Assembly (NCBI GenBank): GCA_002353485.1 | Contig: DEJS01000007.1 | Coordinates: forward strand, 24,327 to 88,326 | Source: Prevotella sp. UBA2742 | GTDB taxonomy: Bacteria; Bacteroidota; Bacteroidia; Bacteroidales; Bacteroidaceae | Direction of reading: 5' to 3' | Length of the DNA stretch: 64,000 nt | Shown here: piece after piece, positions 15,317 through 24,582 of the stretch | How positions within the stretch are numbered: position 1 is the stretch's first letter | Layout: the number at the start of each line of letters is the position of its first letter | The notes under the pieces: generated by a model | Told to the model about the DNA's origin: nothing | What the model saw: the letters and a program-made list of their open reading frames with translations, nothing else | Databases searched by the model: none | Translations under genes and position numbers: made by a program

Positions 15317-17113
15317 ATGGCAGAAACAGCAACAAAAGGGTGGCTGACGCGGCTGCACGAATGGCGGGTGGCGCACGTCAGCGACAAGATGTTCCTACTC
15401 ATCCTGGCGTTCCTCGTAGGACTGCTGGCTGCAGTGGCAGCCTACGTGCTGCATGGGCTCATTAACCAGATTGTGGCCTTGCTGACGGGTAGGTTCCAGA
15501 CTGACTCCTATAACTGGCTCTACCTGGTCTATCCCGTAATTGGTATCTACCTCACCTCGCTTTTTGTACGCCATGTGGTGAAGGACAATATCTCGCATGG
15601 TATTACACGTATTCTCTATGCCATCTCGTCGAACAAGTCACGGCTGAAAGCTCATAATACATGGTCCAGTGTCATTGCATCGGCCATTACTATCGGCTTT
15701 GGCGGCTCGGTGGGTGCTGAGGCTCCTATTGTACTGACGGGCTCGGCCATAGGGTCCAACCTGGGACAGTTGTTCAAGCTTGACAATAAAACGCTGATGA
15801 CGCTTGTGGGCTGCGGTGCTGCCGGCGCCATAGCAGGCATCTTCAAGGCTCCGATTGCTGGACTGGTGTTTACCCTTGAAGTGCTGATGATTGACCTGAC
15901 CATGGCCTCGCTATTGCCTATCCTTGTGTCATGTGTTACGGCAACGTGCTTTACCTATATTCTGAGGGGTGACGCCGCCCTCTTCTCGTTCCATCTGGAC
16001 TCGGGGTGGACTGTCGAGCGTGTGCCGGCATGTATTCTGCTGGGTATCAGCTGCGGATTGGTGTCGCTCTATTTCATCCGTGCTATGAATGCCTGCGAGG
16101 ACCTCTTCAGTCGTTTCAAGGATAAACCGTACGTCAGGTTAGTTATCGGCGGCGCTATCCTCTCTACGCTCATCTTCCTTTTTCCATCGCTCTACGGTGA
16201 AGGTTATCTCAGCATTAACCTGCTGCTGAACGGCAAGACGGAGACAGACTGGAACCAACTATTAGACGGCTCATTGTTCTATGGACATTCCGAATACCTT
16301 ATACTGTACATTGCCCTGGTGTTGCTTACCAAAGTGTTTGCCACGTCGGCCACCAACGGAGGCGGAGGTTGTGGCGGAACGTTTGCCCCCTCGTTGTTTA
16401 TAGGCTGCTTCACGGGATTTCTCTTCTCACGGCTGTGGAACATCAATCAGGTGGGAGTCTATGTGCCCGAGAAGAACTTTGCCCTGTTGGGCATGGCAGG
16501 CGTTATGTCGGGTGTCATGCATGCACCGCTGACAGGCATTTTCCTTATAGCCGAGATAACCACAGGCTATGACCTGTTCATGCCCCTGATGATAGTCTCT
16601 GTAGCCAGCTACCTGACCATCATCATTTTCGAACCCCACAGTATTTATGGTATGCGACTGGCGCGGCAGGGTAAGCTGGTGACCCACCATACCGACCATG
16701 CCGTACTGACGCTGATGAGTCTGGACAGCGTCGTCGACCACGACTACCAGGCCGTGGCGCCCGACATGCAGCTGGGCCAGATGGTCCATAACATCAGCCG
16801 TTCGCGCAGCAATGTGCTGCCTGTTACCGATGCTGCTGGCAATCTGCTGGGTGAGATAGATATCGTAAGGATTCGCCATGTGGTGTTCCGTACAGAGCTA
16901 TATCATCATTTCATGGCCTCACAGCTGATGGTGCAGCCAGCTGCTACCTTGCGCTACGACACACCCATGAACGAGGTGATGAAAACCTTTGAGCGCACCC
17001 AGGCTGACTGGCTGCCCGTTCTTGACGAAGACCACCATCTGAAAGGCTATATCTCGCGCAAACGCCTTTATAACGTCTATCGTAAGATGGTACACGACCT
17101 AAGCCAGGATTAG
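15317..17113 (+). CDS. ClC-family chloride channel or H+/Cl- antiporter with CBS pair
   Basis: The 598-residue integral membrane protein has about ten helices and the ClC selectivity motifs: GGSVGAEAP (counterpart of GREGP, with the gating Glu kept), GIFKAPIAG, and NGGGGCGGTFAPSLFIG. A cytoplasmic CBS-domain pair follows (about residues 455-590), including MNEVMKTFERTQADWLPVLDE. The gating Glu is expected in both channels and antiporters, so the transport mode is open. It is convergent with the thioesterase gene, with only six bases between stops. Confidence 0.92.
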   Translation: MAETATKGWLTRLHEWRVAHVSDKMFLLILAFLVGLLAAVAAYVLHGLINQIVALLTGRFQTDSYNWLYLVYPVIGIYLTSLFVRHVVKDNISHGITRILYAISSNKSRLKAHNTWSSVIASAITIGFGGSVGAEAPIVLTGSAIGSNLGQLFKLDNKTLMTLVGCGAAGAIAGIFKAPIAGLVFTLEVLMIDLTMASLLPILVSCVTATCFTYILRGDAALFSFHLDSGWTVERVPACILLGISCGLVSLYFIRAMNACEDLFSRFKDKPYVRLVIGGAILSTLIFLFPSLYGEGYLSINLLLNGKTETDWNQLLDGSLFYGHSEYLILYIALVLLTKVFATSATNGGGGCGGTFAPSLFIGCFTGFLFSRLWNINQVGVYVPEKNFALLGMAGVMSGVMHAPLTGIFLIAEITTGYDLFMPLMIVSVASYLTIIIFEPHSIYGMRLARQGKLVTHHTDHAVLTLMSLDSVVDHDYQAVAPDMQLGQMVHNISRSRSNVLPVTDAAGNLLGEIDIVRIRHVVFRTELYHHFMASQLMVQPAATLRYDTPMNEVMKTFERTQADWLPVLDEDHHLKGYISRKRLYNVYRKMVHDLSQD

Positions 17114-17119
17114 TGCTCT

Positions 17120-17824
17120 TTATGGTGCGAACTCGATAATGGCGCAAATCTCGGTAGCAACAGACAGGGCGACGGCGATGCTGCTTTCTGTATGATATAC
17201 CGTCGGTGTAAGCATATCGCCCAGCTTTGCAGCAACACGGTATTCCACACGTAGATTCTTGACCTCGAAATCTTCTGGCAACAGTTCCATTGCCATGCGG
17301 ATGTAGTTGGCATTGTTCATGTGGCGGTTGTAGTCAATATCGGCACGAAGAACCTTGATGGGGTCGAGCACTTTGCCGCCCTCACGCGGCAGTATGATTC
17401 TTCGGTCGCGATAGTCCATCTCTAGCTGAGGTTCCAAGCGCATTGATGCTATGGTGGCATCGTCAACGCGTTTCAGTTTGCCGTTGCTTTTATCCACAAA
17501 GGCTCCCATGCTCCACGTACGGTAGCATGGTTTGCCCTCGCTGTCATAGATGAATGTGTTGCGGAATCCGAACATCGGTTTCATGCCGTAGACGGAGGTT
17601 GTTACCGTCAGTTCCTCTTTATACTCAGGAACGCGGACTACCTCCACCTGCCGGGATGCCAGCAGCTGCGCCATGTTCTGCTCTGTGAAATAGTGCTTGA
17701 CTCCTGGCTCAGTGTCAATCCACATCTCGGAGCAGTCCTGCATCATTTGGAGTGCAGAATATAGTTTCAGCCTTCCCTCGCTGTCGCAGGTGCTTGTGGT
17801 TACTTTGTAATTTAGGCTGTACAT
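17120..17824 (-). CDS. acyl-ACP thioesterase family protein
   Basis: It probably releases free fatty acids from acyl-ACP in the cytoplasm. The 234-residue protein has a double hotdog layout. The N-terminal half carries TCDSEGRLKLYSALQMMQD and the catalytic-region motif ADIDYNRHMNNANYIRMAMELLP, which has the Asn/His residues typical of FatA/FatB-like enzymes. The start MYSLNYKVTTST is the first in-frame Met. It follows the S9 peptidase gene by 23 bp and is likely read from the same transcript. Confidence 0.86.
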   Translation of the reverse strand: MYSLNYKVTTSTCDSEGRLKLYSALQMMQDCSEMWIDTEPGVKHYFTEQNMAQLLASRQVEVVRVPEYKEELTVTTSVYGMKPMFGFRNTFIYDSEGKPCYRTWSMGAFVDKSNGKLKRVDDATIASMRLEPQLEMDYRDRRIILPREGGKVLDPIKVLRADIDYNRHMNNANYIRMAMELLPEDFEVKNLRVEYRVAAKLGDMLTPTVYHTESSIAVALSVATEICAIIEFAP

Positions 17825-17847
17825 ATTGATGACTATAATTGTTTGGC

Positions 17848-20019
17848 CTATTTCAGCCAGCGGTCAAGCCAGTTGAAGAAGGTGCGCTGCCATAGTATAC
17901 CGTTCTGGGGCTTGAGCACCCAGTGGTTCTCGTCGGGGAAGATGAGCAACTCGGCGGGCAGACCTTTCATGCGGGCGGCATTGAAGGCGGCCATACCTTG
18001 GGTATAGTTGATGCGGTAGTCCTTCTCGCCGTGTATGCAGAGAATGGGTGTGTCCCACTTCTCCACCATTTTGTGCGGTGAGTCATGGTATGTCTTCTTG
18101 GCGCGAGGCATCTGCGGACGGTGCCAGTAGGCCTCATCGTACTCCCAGTTGGAGAACCAGTTCTCCTCGGTCTCCAGGTACATGGCGGCCAGGTTGAAGG
18201 CTCCGTCGTGCGAAATGAAAGCCTTGAAGCGCTTCTCGTGGATTCCGGCCAGATAGTAGACGGAGAATCCTCCAAACGAGGCTCCGACGGCTCCCAGCCG
18301 GTCTTTGTCGACGAAGGGCAGGTTTTGTGTGGCGAAGTCAATGGCCGAGAGATAGTCGTTCATACACTGGCCGGTCCAGTTGCCGCTGATCTGCTCCTTC
18401 CACTCCTGTCCGAAGCCGGGCAGTCCGTGACGGTTAGGAGCTACCACGACGTAGCCGTTGGCAGCCATAATCTGGAAGTTCCACCGATATGACCAGAACT
18501 GCGAGACGGGGCTCTGTGGGCCACCTTCGCAGAAGAGCAGGGTGGGGTACTTCTTGCCTTCTTCGTAGTTGGCAGGCAGCATGACCCATACCAATTCCTT
18601 CTTTCCATCGGTGGTTGGCACCCAATACTGCTGCATCTTGCCCAGGGTGAGTTGCGAGAGTATGTGGTCGTTCTCGTGGGTAAGCTGCTGAATGGTGGTT
18701 TTCTCTATCGTCTTGCCGGGAGTTACCATGTAAATGTCGGTGGGGGCACTGAGGCTCTGGCGTGTAGCCAAGATACGCTTGCCGTCGTTAGCTAACTTCA
18801 GTGAGGTCCAGTCGTCCCATGTCTCAGTGAGCTGGCGGACTTCCCCCTTCCAGTTGACGCTGTACATGTTGCAGCAGCCGTGCCATACACTGAGAAAATA
18901 AAGCTGCGCTTGCTTTTCTTTCTCTGGGGCCCAGCAGAATGCGTCGACGTCAGACTTCCAGTCGATGTAACGCTTGATGCCTGTGCCCATCTCATAGATG
19001 CACAGACGGTTGAGGTCGGCCTCGTAGCCGTCGCGCTCCATGGACAGCCATGCAACGTACTTGCCGTCGGGCGAGAACTGGGGGTTCTGGTCGTAGCCTA
19101 CGTTGTTCTTCAGGTTCTCCTTGGCATTAACCGACTGCACGGCCAGGGTGATGGTCGGGTCGACCTTGGGAGCGACATAGTCGGCAGGCTTGCAGAGGTT
19201 TCGGGTCTGCTTTGTCTGGGTGTCGTAGAGGAAGATGTCGGAGTCAGTAGAAATGCTGTATTCCAATCCAGTCTTCTTGCGGCAGGTATAGGCGATGCTC
19301 TTTGAGTCGGGGCTCCATGCCAACTGCTCGATGCCACCGAAGGGCTCCATGGGACATTCGTAAGGCTCGCCTTCGAGGATGTCGGTATGGCTGTCGGCGA
19401 TAGCGAAACCGTCGCCCACGTTGGCCACGAAGGGGTGCTGTATGGACTCAACGTAATGGTCCCAGTGGCGGTACATGAGGTCGGTTACGCGGCGGCCCGT
19501 AGCTTTGGGCAGGTCAGAAGGATTCGCCTGAATGATGTCGTGGAAGGGCATCGACTTGATGATGATGATCTTTGTGCGGTCGGGCGAGAATAGGAAGCCT
19601 TCTACTTTCCCGTCTGTTTTTGAGAGTTGACGGCGGTCAGAACCATCGGCATTCATGCTCCATATCTCGCCTCCGCTGAGGTAGGCAATGGTCTGGGCGT
19701 CGAGCCAGGTTGGGTCGGTCTCGCTTTTCTGACTGGTGCTGAGCTGGCGCTGGGCACTGCCGTCGGCGTTCATCACGCAGATGACCTGTCGGCTCTTGTT
19801 GGCCTTGACACTGTAGTAACCTACCTGATAGACGATATGTCGTCCGTCGGGCGATGCCTCAGTAGTGCCTATGCGGCCCATTGCCCAAAGAGCCTCAGGC
19901 GTCATCATGCGGCTGGAGAGACGAATGTTGTTTTTCCCAATGTTCACGTTTTCTTGAGCTTTAATGGTGACAGGCACAAAGACGAGTGCCATGGCCACGA
20001 TGGTCAGTATTTTTTTCAT
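17848..20019 (-). CDS. secreted S9-family (dipeptidyl peptidase IV-like) peptidase
   Basis: This is a predicted exported serine peptidase of the prolyl oligopeptidase clan. The 723-residue protein has a Sec signal (MKKILTIVAMALVFVPVTIKA), a beta-propeller-like region with WD40/TolB-type strands (GRHIVYQVGYYS, SPDGKYVAWLS), and a C-terminal alpha/beta hydrolase domain. The nucleophile is in GASFGGF, the Asp region is GEKDYRINY, and the His is in ENHWV. The start at 20019 is chosen because the earlier in-frame Met lies upstream of the -7 box at 20046-20039. Confidence 0.93.
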   Translation of the reverse strand: MKKILTIVAMALVFVPVTIKAQENVNIGKNNIRLSSRMMTPEALWAMGRIGTTEASPDGRHIVYQVGYYSVKANKSRQVICVMNADGSAQRQLSTSQKSETDPTWLDAQTIAYLSGGEIWSMNADGSDRRQLSKTDGKVEGFLFSPDRTKIIIIKSMPFHDIIQANPSDLPKATGRRVTDLMYRHWDHYVESIQHPFVANVGDGFAIADSHTDILEGEPYECPMEPFGGIEQLAWSPDSKSIAYTCRKKTGLEYSISTDSDIFLYDTQTKQTRNLCKPADYVAPKVDPTITLAVQSVNAKENLKNNVGYDQNPQFSPDGKYVAWLSMERDGYEADLNRLCIYEMGTGIKRYIDWKSDVDAFCWAPEKEKQAQLYFLSVWHGCCNMYSVNWKGEVRQLTETWDDWTSLKLANDGKRILATRQSLSAPTDIYMVTPGKTIEKTTIQQLTHENDHILSQLTLGKMQQYWVPTTDGKKELVWVMLPANYEEGKKYPTLLFCEGGPQSPVSQFWSYRWNFQIMAANGYVVVAPNRHGLPGFGQEWKEQISGNWTGQCMNDYLSAIDFATQNLPFVDKDRLGAVGASFGGFSVYYLAGIHEKRFKAFISHDGAFNLAAMYLETEENWFSNWEYDEAYWHRPQMPRAKKTYHDSPHKMVEKWDTPILCIHGEKDYRINYTQGMAAFNAARMKGLPAELLIFPDENHWVLKPQNGILWQRTFFNWLDRWLK

Positions 20020-20038
20020 ATCCAAGAGAATTTTGTTG

Positions 20039-20046
20039 CAAAGGTA
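20039..20046 (-). promoter_or_regulatory. -7 box of the S9 peptidase gene
   Basis: On the minus strand the sequence reads TACCTTTG, 19 bases before the ATG at 20019. A clear -33 box is not visible. Confidence 0.6.
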
Positions 20047-20091
20047 CAAAGAAAATACATAATAAAGGGTGGAAATCTGAAAAATTATTCG

Positions 20092-20099
20092 TATCTTTG
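20092..20099 (+). promoter_or_regulatory. -7 box of the second SpoIIE phosphatase gene
   Basis: TATCTTTG fits TAnnTTTG and lies 30 bases before the ATG at 20130. It faces away from the peptidase promoter, so this ~110-bp spacer is a divergent promoter region. Confidence 0.6.
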
Positions 20100-20129
20100 C
20101 CCACGTTATATACAAATACATAGGGCAAG

Positions 20130-22202
20130 ATGAGGGAAACCAGATATATTAGGCTGTTGCTGGTATTGCTTTTGGCGGCTTTCTCCATGGGAGGATGTCG
20201 CGTAAAGAGGTATCATGAGGTAAAGGCCAGTCGGGCAGACAGCGTACTGTTTGACATAGGTACGACGAAAAACTACGAGCGTTTGCGCCATAAGGCTGAT
20301 AGCTTCGAAATGGTAGGCGATATATCGGCCCTTGATGCCAATCGCTGGCGTGGTGTGGCCTACTACCGGCAAGGAATGTATCATCACGCCGAGATGAGCT
20401 ATCGCAAGGCCTTAGAGTGTGAGGTGAATACCAACGAAGACCAGCAGAACTACAATAAGGTGGCGCGCCGACTGACGGAAATTCTTTTGGTGAAAGGTGA
20501 CTTCGAGGGCTCGTTGCGTATTGCTATTCCCGCGGTGGCAAAGATGGATAAGTCGGGCATAGGCTCGGATATTGACTATGCCATTCTGTTGAATAACATA
20601 GGTATTTGTCAGCTGCACCTGGGGCGTGATGCTGAGGCTAACGAGAGCTTCATCACCGCACGTGGGCACTATGTGAACCGCTGGAAGACAGACTCAACGA
20701 GTCGTGGCTTCCAGGAGGCAGTGTTAGGCACTGTATACACCAGCCAAGCCTATATCAATACACGGCGTTACGCAGAGTCCATCTACTGGATAGACCGTAC
20801 GGAGATGCTGCTGAATATGTATAGGGAGCGTTCCGATGCGCGCAAGGAGTATTTCGACGAATACCAGGGCCGTATCGAGATAATGCGTGCCGTGGCTCTT
20901 CAAGGAATGGGTAAGGCTAAGGAGGCTGGCGAGGCGTACAAACGGTTTCTGAAGACGTCTTACTCCAATACCCCTGCCGGACACATTACTTCTACCGACT
21001 ATCTGATGGTGGCCCAGCGCTACAAGGAGGCTGCCCTCAATTACCGCTATTTGGACAAGGCCATGGCAGACTGGGGTACAGAGCTGACGCTTGACAACCT
21101 GCAACTATACATGTTGCCAAAATACCAGGCCAATGCCAAGGCTAAGCAGATAGACTCTGCTGTGGTGGCGGGAGCCCGTATACTGGATGTTCTCGACTCA
21201 TTGATAACCCAGCAGAAAAAAAGTGCCACGGTTGAGCTGGCAACTATCTATGATACGCAGGGGAAGGAGGCCGAGATAGCCCGTAAGGAGGCCAGCCTTT
21301 CACAGACGCGATTGGTAAGTACGGGTATTGCGCTGGTGCTGCTGATTATTTTCTTTGTTACCTATACATTGGTAAAACGCAAGGCAGCCCATCGTCTGCA
21401 AGATGCACATGACAAATTGGAGGATGCCCATGGCAAACTGAAAACGGCTTATGACGAACTGGAGAAGACAACGAAGGCCAAGGAACGTATAGAGAGTGAG
21501 TTGCGCATTGCACGCGATATCCAAATGTCGATGGTTCCCAATATATTCCCAGACCATGACGGCATAGACCTCTATGCTTCCATGACGCCAGCCAAGGAGG
21601 TGGGCGGCGACCTGTATGGCTATCTGCTGCAAGGCGATGAACTTTATTTCTGTGTGGGTGACGTCAGTGGCAAGGGTGTGCCTGCCTCGCTCTTCATGGC
21701 ACAGGCTACACGACTTTTCAGAACTCTGGCTGCTCAGCATATGATGCCGGCAGAAATATGTACCCGTATGAATGCCGCACTGACAGAAGATAATGAACAG
21801 GGCATGTTCGTTACTGTTTTCCTGGGATTGGTACATCTGAGCACAGGGCGGCTTGACTTCTGCAATGCAGGTCACAATCCCCCTGTTGTCGGCTTTCCGC
21901 CCAGGTTTCTGGAGGTAGAGTCTAATGCTCCTATAGGTCTATGGCCCGATTTGGATTTCGTGGGCGAACATGTGGACAGCATCAAGGGTGAGCCGATCTT
22001 CGTCTATTCCGACGGGTTGAATGAGGCAGAAAACCTGCAGCAACAGCAATTTAGCGATGAACAGCTGTTGGCAATACTGAGCCAGTCGACGTTCCAGAGC
22101 TCGAAGGAGGTGGTGGAGTATCTGAAAGCTGCTGTCGAGAAACACCGTAATGGGGCAGAACCTAATGACGACTTAACCATGCTTTGCTTGCGTGTGAAAT
22201 GA
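20130..22202 (+). CDS. SpoIIE-type phosphatase with lipoprotein signal and TPR-like region
   Basis: The 690-residue paralogue of the gene at 11997 shares its architecture and C-terminal sequence. A lipobox-like N-terminus (LLLAAFSMGGC, Cys about residue 23) leads to a helical TPR-like domain to about 370. A membrane segment (about 392-412), a coiled coil with DAHDKLEDAHGKLKTAYDELE repeats, and a PP2C domain follow. The PP2C domain has MTPAKEVGGDLYGY, VGDVSGKGVPASLFM and NDDLTMLCL. If the Cys is lipidated and the internal segment spans the membrane, the sensor is periplasmic and the phosphatase cytoplasmic. The ligand is unknown. Confidence 0.87.
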   Translation: MRETRYIRLLLVLLLAAFSMGGCRVKRYHEVKASRADSVLFDIGTTKNYERLRHKADSFEMVGDISALDANRWRGVAYYRQGMYHHAEMSYRKALECEVNTNEDQQNYNKVARRLTEILLVKGDFEGSLRIAIPAVAKMDKSGIGSDIDYAILLNNIGICQLHLGRDAEANESFITARGHYVNRWKTDSTSRGFQEAVLGTVYTSQAYINTRRYAESIYWIDRTEMLLNMYRERSDARKEYFDEYQGRIEIMRAVALQGMGKAKEAGEAYKRFLKTSYSNTPAGHITSTDYLMVAQRYKEAALNYRYLDKAMADWGTELTLDNLQLYMLPKYQANAKAKQIDSAVVAGARILDVLDSLITQQKKSATVELATIYDTQGKEAEIARKEASLSQTRLVSTGIALVLLIIFFVTYTLVKRKAAHRLQDAHDKLEDAHGKLKTAYDELEKTTKAKERIESELRIARDIQMSMVPNIFPDHDGIDLYASMTPAKEVGGDLYGYLLQGDELYFCVGDVSGKGVPASLFMAQATRLFRTLAAQHMMPAEICTRMNAALTEDNEQGMFVTVFLGLVHLSTGRLDFCNAGHNPPVVGFPPRFLEVESNAPIGLWPDLDFVGEHVDSIKGEPIFVYSDGLNEAENLQQQQFSDEQLLAILSQSTFQSSKEVVEYLKAAVEKHRNGAEPNDDLTMLCLRVK

Positions 22203-22242
22203 CAAGCCTTAGTCCGAACAACTTTGTTAATATGGATAAGAT

Positions 22243-23751
22243 ATGGAAAAGAAAAGATTTTTTTTATTGATGATGGTGTTATGTGCAGCCCTAATGGCTG
22301 TGGCACAGCCCAAATTTAACGAGCGCCCAAAACTGGTGGTGGGAATAGTGGTAGACCAGATGCGCTGGGACTACCTGTCGCGCTATTATGACAAGTTCTG
22401 CGATGGTGGGTTCCGCAAAATGCTTGATGGAGGCTACTCATTTAATAATTGTCTTATAGACTATATCCCTACAGTGACAGCTATAGGACATACCAGTGCC
22501 TATACGGGTACTACGCCGGCATTCCATGGCATCTGCGGTAATAATTTCTATATTGATGGAAATGAGGTGTACTGCTGCGCCGACAAGACCGTGATGCCCG
22601 TAGGAAGTGACAATATGAAGGCCGGTCAGATGTCGCCTGTCAATCTGCTGGCAACAACCATAGGTGACCAACTGCGTTTGCATACAGAATTCCGCTCGAA
22701 GGTGATAGGTGTGTCGTATAAAGACCGTGCAGCCATCTTCCCTGCAGGACATGCAGCCAATGCTGCATACTGGCTTGACCTGAAGAACCGTCAGTTTATC
22801 ACCAGTACTTATTATATGAAGGAGCTTCCCCAGTGGGTTAAGGACTTTAACAAGGTGCTGAAGGAGAATAAAGTGTTCAAAGAGTTGGGCAAGAACATCG
22901 GTCTTTCGGCAGAGGCTGGACACATCACCGTGGATATGGCTATAGCTGCCCTGAAAGGCGAACGGCTAGGACAGGGCGACGAGACCGACATGCTATGTGT
23001 GAGCTTCTCAGAGACGGACGTTATAGGTCATAAGTGGAGTACGCGTGGCGAGCATACAGACGAGGCCTATATGGAACTGGACAAAGACATGGAGAAACTG
23101 TTCGAGGCATTAGACGAGCAGGTAGGTAAAGGACAGTATATCGTCTTTCTTACAGCCGACCATGGTGCAGCGCACAACTGGAAGTTCATGCAGGATAATC
23201 GTCTGCATGGAGGACCGTGGCTGTCAGAGTCCCTGCGTACCGACCTGGAGCATTATGTGGCACAGAAACTTGGCAACAAGAAACCTGTAGTGAAGGGTAT
23301 TGTGGACTATCGCTTTTTCCTTGACCACGAAGGTATTGCCAGTGAAGGACTTGAACTACAACGTGTGAAGGACGTTATAATAGAGTACTTAAGGAAGAGT
23401 CCTAATCTGTCGTTTGTAGTAGACTATGAGAAGGCTGCCTATGCCCCTGTCCCGCAGCTGCTGCGTGAGAGAATCCTGAAAGGGTATAACTTCCATCGTT
23501 CGGGTGACATTGTGGTGGCTGTGGAGCCTGGATACTATGAATATGGGTCGTGGTCGTCATCTACAGGTACGACGCACGGCGAGTGGAATCCTTACGACGC
23601 GCATATTCCTCTGTTGTTCTATGGCTGGCGGGTTCCTCATGGAGCTTCTGCTTGTGAAGTTCACATCACAGACATAGCCCCTACAATATGTTCGTTGCTT
23701 CGTATTCAACAACCAAATGCCTGCATAGGACGCTGTTTGGAATTTAATTGA
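22243..23751 (+). CDS. PafA-like alkaline phosphatase (secreted phosphomonoesterase)
   Basis: This exported metal-dependent phosphatase belongs to the alkaline phosphatase superfamily. The 502-residue protein has a signal peptide (LLMMVLCAALMAVA) and zinc ligands in VVDQMRWDY, ETDVIGHKW, EHTDEAY and TADHGAAHN. The nucleophile Thr is in IPTVTAIGHTS. The Asn of GNNFY and the Lys-Arg pair of SYKDRAAI match the substrate-binding residues of PafA monoesterases and argue against phosphodiesterase activity. Such enzymes release phosphate from organic phosphates and are made constitutively in some Bacteroidetes. Confidence 0.88.
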   Translation: MEKKRFFLLMMVLCAALMAVAQPKFNERPKLVVGIVVDQMRWDYLSRYYDKFCDGGFRKMLDGGYSFNNCLIDYIPTVTAIGHTSAYTGTTPAFHGICGNNFYIDGNEVYCCADKTVMPVGSDNMKAGQMSPVNLLATTIGDQLRLHTEFRSKVIGVSYKDRAAIFPAGHAANAAYWLDLKNRQFITSTYYMKELPQWVKDFNKVLKENKVFKELGKNIGLSAEAGHITVDMAIAALKGERLGQGDETDMLCVSFSETDVIGHKWSTRGEHTDEAYMELDKDMEKLFEALDEQVGKGQYIVFLTADHGAAHNWKFMQDNRLHGGPWLSESLRTDLEHYVAQKLGNKKPVVKGIVDYRFFLDHEGIASEGLELQRVKDVIIEYLRKSPNLSFVVDYEKAAYAPVPQLLRERILKGYNFHRSGDIVVAVEPGYYEYGSWSSSTGTTHGEWNPYDAHIPLLFYGWRVPHGASACEVHITDIAPTICSLLRIQQPNACIGRCLEFN

Positions 23752-23805
23752 GTGTTGGCGAAACAATTTCTACAATAAAGTGCTGATATATTGAGATTTA
23801 TTCCG

Positions 23806-23813
23806 TACCTTTG
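23806..23813 (+). promoter_or_regulatory. -7 box of the small HTH gene
   Basis: TACCTTTG lies 43 bases before the ATG at 23857. Its position decides the start of the next gene, because an earlier in-frame start at 23791 lies upstream of it. Confidence 0.6.
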
Positions 23814-23856
23814 CAGCCGAGAACGACGAACGAGACTAAATAAAAAGGCTGAAGGT

Positions 23857-24069
23857 ATGAACATAGGTAAGCACATTGAGGAGATTCTTAGGGGTCAAGG
23901 GCGCTCAGCAGCATGGCTGGCACGCGAGATTCCATGTGAGCGCACTAACGTCTATAACATCTTTAAAAGAAAGAGTTTGGATGTGCGCCTGCTGATGAGA
24001 ATCAGTGTTATTCTGGAACATGACTTCTTTAAGGAATTATCCGAGGAAGCGTTTCCCAAGACTAAATGA
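23857..24069 (+). CDS. small helix-turn-helix protein
   Basis: The 70-residue basic protein starts MNIGKHIEEILRGQGRSAAW. It has a Cro/XRE-like turn (AAWLAREIPCERTNVYNIFKRKSLDV) spanning most of its length, without an effector domain. It is probably a DNA-binding protein, but the operator and targets are unknown. Similar short HTH proteins are common single genes in Bacteroidales. It stands alone, with its own promoter and a terminator right after it. Confidence 0.7.
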   Translation: MNIGKHIEEILRGQGRSAAWLAREIPCERTNVYNIFKRKSLDVRLLMRISVILEHDFFKELSEEAFPKTK

Positions 24070-24074
24070 TACAG

Positions 24075-24108
24075 GCCGTTGCCCATAGTGGTAACGGCTT
24101 TTATTTTT
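24075..24108 (+). terminator. terminator of the HTH gene
   Basis: GCCGTT (24075-24080) pairs with AACGGC (24093-24098), followed by TTTTATTTTTA. It begins five bases after the HTH gene stop. Confidence 0.75.
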
Positions 24109-24183
24109 AGCCATGAGTTGGAAGTTTTTTCAGTTTTCATTCAAATTCTTCTTTCTTCATTCTTCATTCTTCATTTTTATTTG

Positions 24184-24191
24184 TACCTTTG
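24184..24191 (+). promoter_or_regulatory. -7 box of the nuo operon
   Basis: TACCTTTG lies 40 bases before nuoA. The 30 bases upstream are a T-rich run with TTCTTCA repeated three times, and no clear TTTG -33 box can be picked out there. Confidence 0.6.
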
Positions 24192-24231
24192 CAGGCAAAT
24201 TGAATTCAATACAAACTTTTTATTTTTATTT

Positions 24232-24582
24232 ATGAACTTTACATTGTTAATTACCGTCTTGCTGACGGCTTTGACATTGGTGGCAGGCGCTTACGTTGTT
24301 GCGAAGCTAATAGGCCCACGTTCATATAATAAGGTCAAAGGCGAACCCTATGAGTGTGGTATTCCCACACGAGGTTCGTCATGGTTGCCTTTGAGCGTTG
24401 GTTTCTATTTGTTTGCCATCTTGTTCCTCATGTTCGATGTGGAGACAGTGTTCCTCTACCCTTGGGCAGTGGTTGTGAAGGAGTTCGGCGCAGCAGCATT
24501 GCTGTCAATTGGCTTCTTCCTGGTAGTTCTGGTATTAGGCTTGGCGTATGCCTGGCGGAAAGGAGACTTGGAATGGAAGTAA
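24232..24582 (+). CDS. nuoA: NADH-quinone oxidoreductase subunit A
   Basis: This is a small membrane subunit of respiratory complex I. The 116-residue protein has three membrane helices and the conserved loop KVKGEPYECGIP followed by FDVETVFLYPWA, in which the acidic residues are invariant in NuoA. The start MNFTLLITVLL at 24232 leaves a 40-nt leader after the promoter. It heads the eleven-gene nuo operon and overlaps nuoB by ten bases. Confidence 0.95.
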   Translation: MNFTLLITVLLTALTLVAGAYVVAKLIGPRSYNKVKGEPYECGIPTRGSSWLPLSVGFYLFAILFLMFDVETVFLYPWAVVVKEFGAAALLSIGFFLVVLVLGLAYAWRKGDLEWK

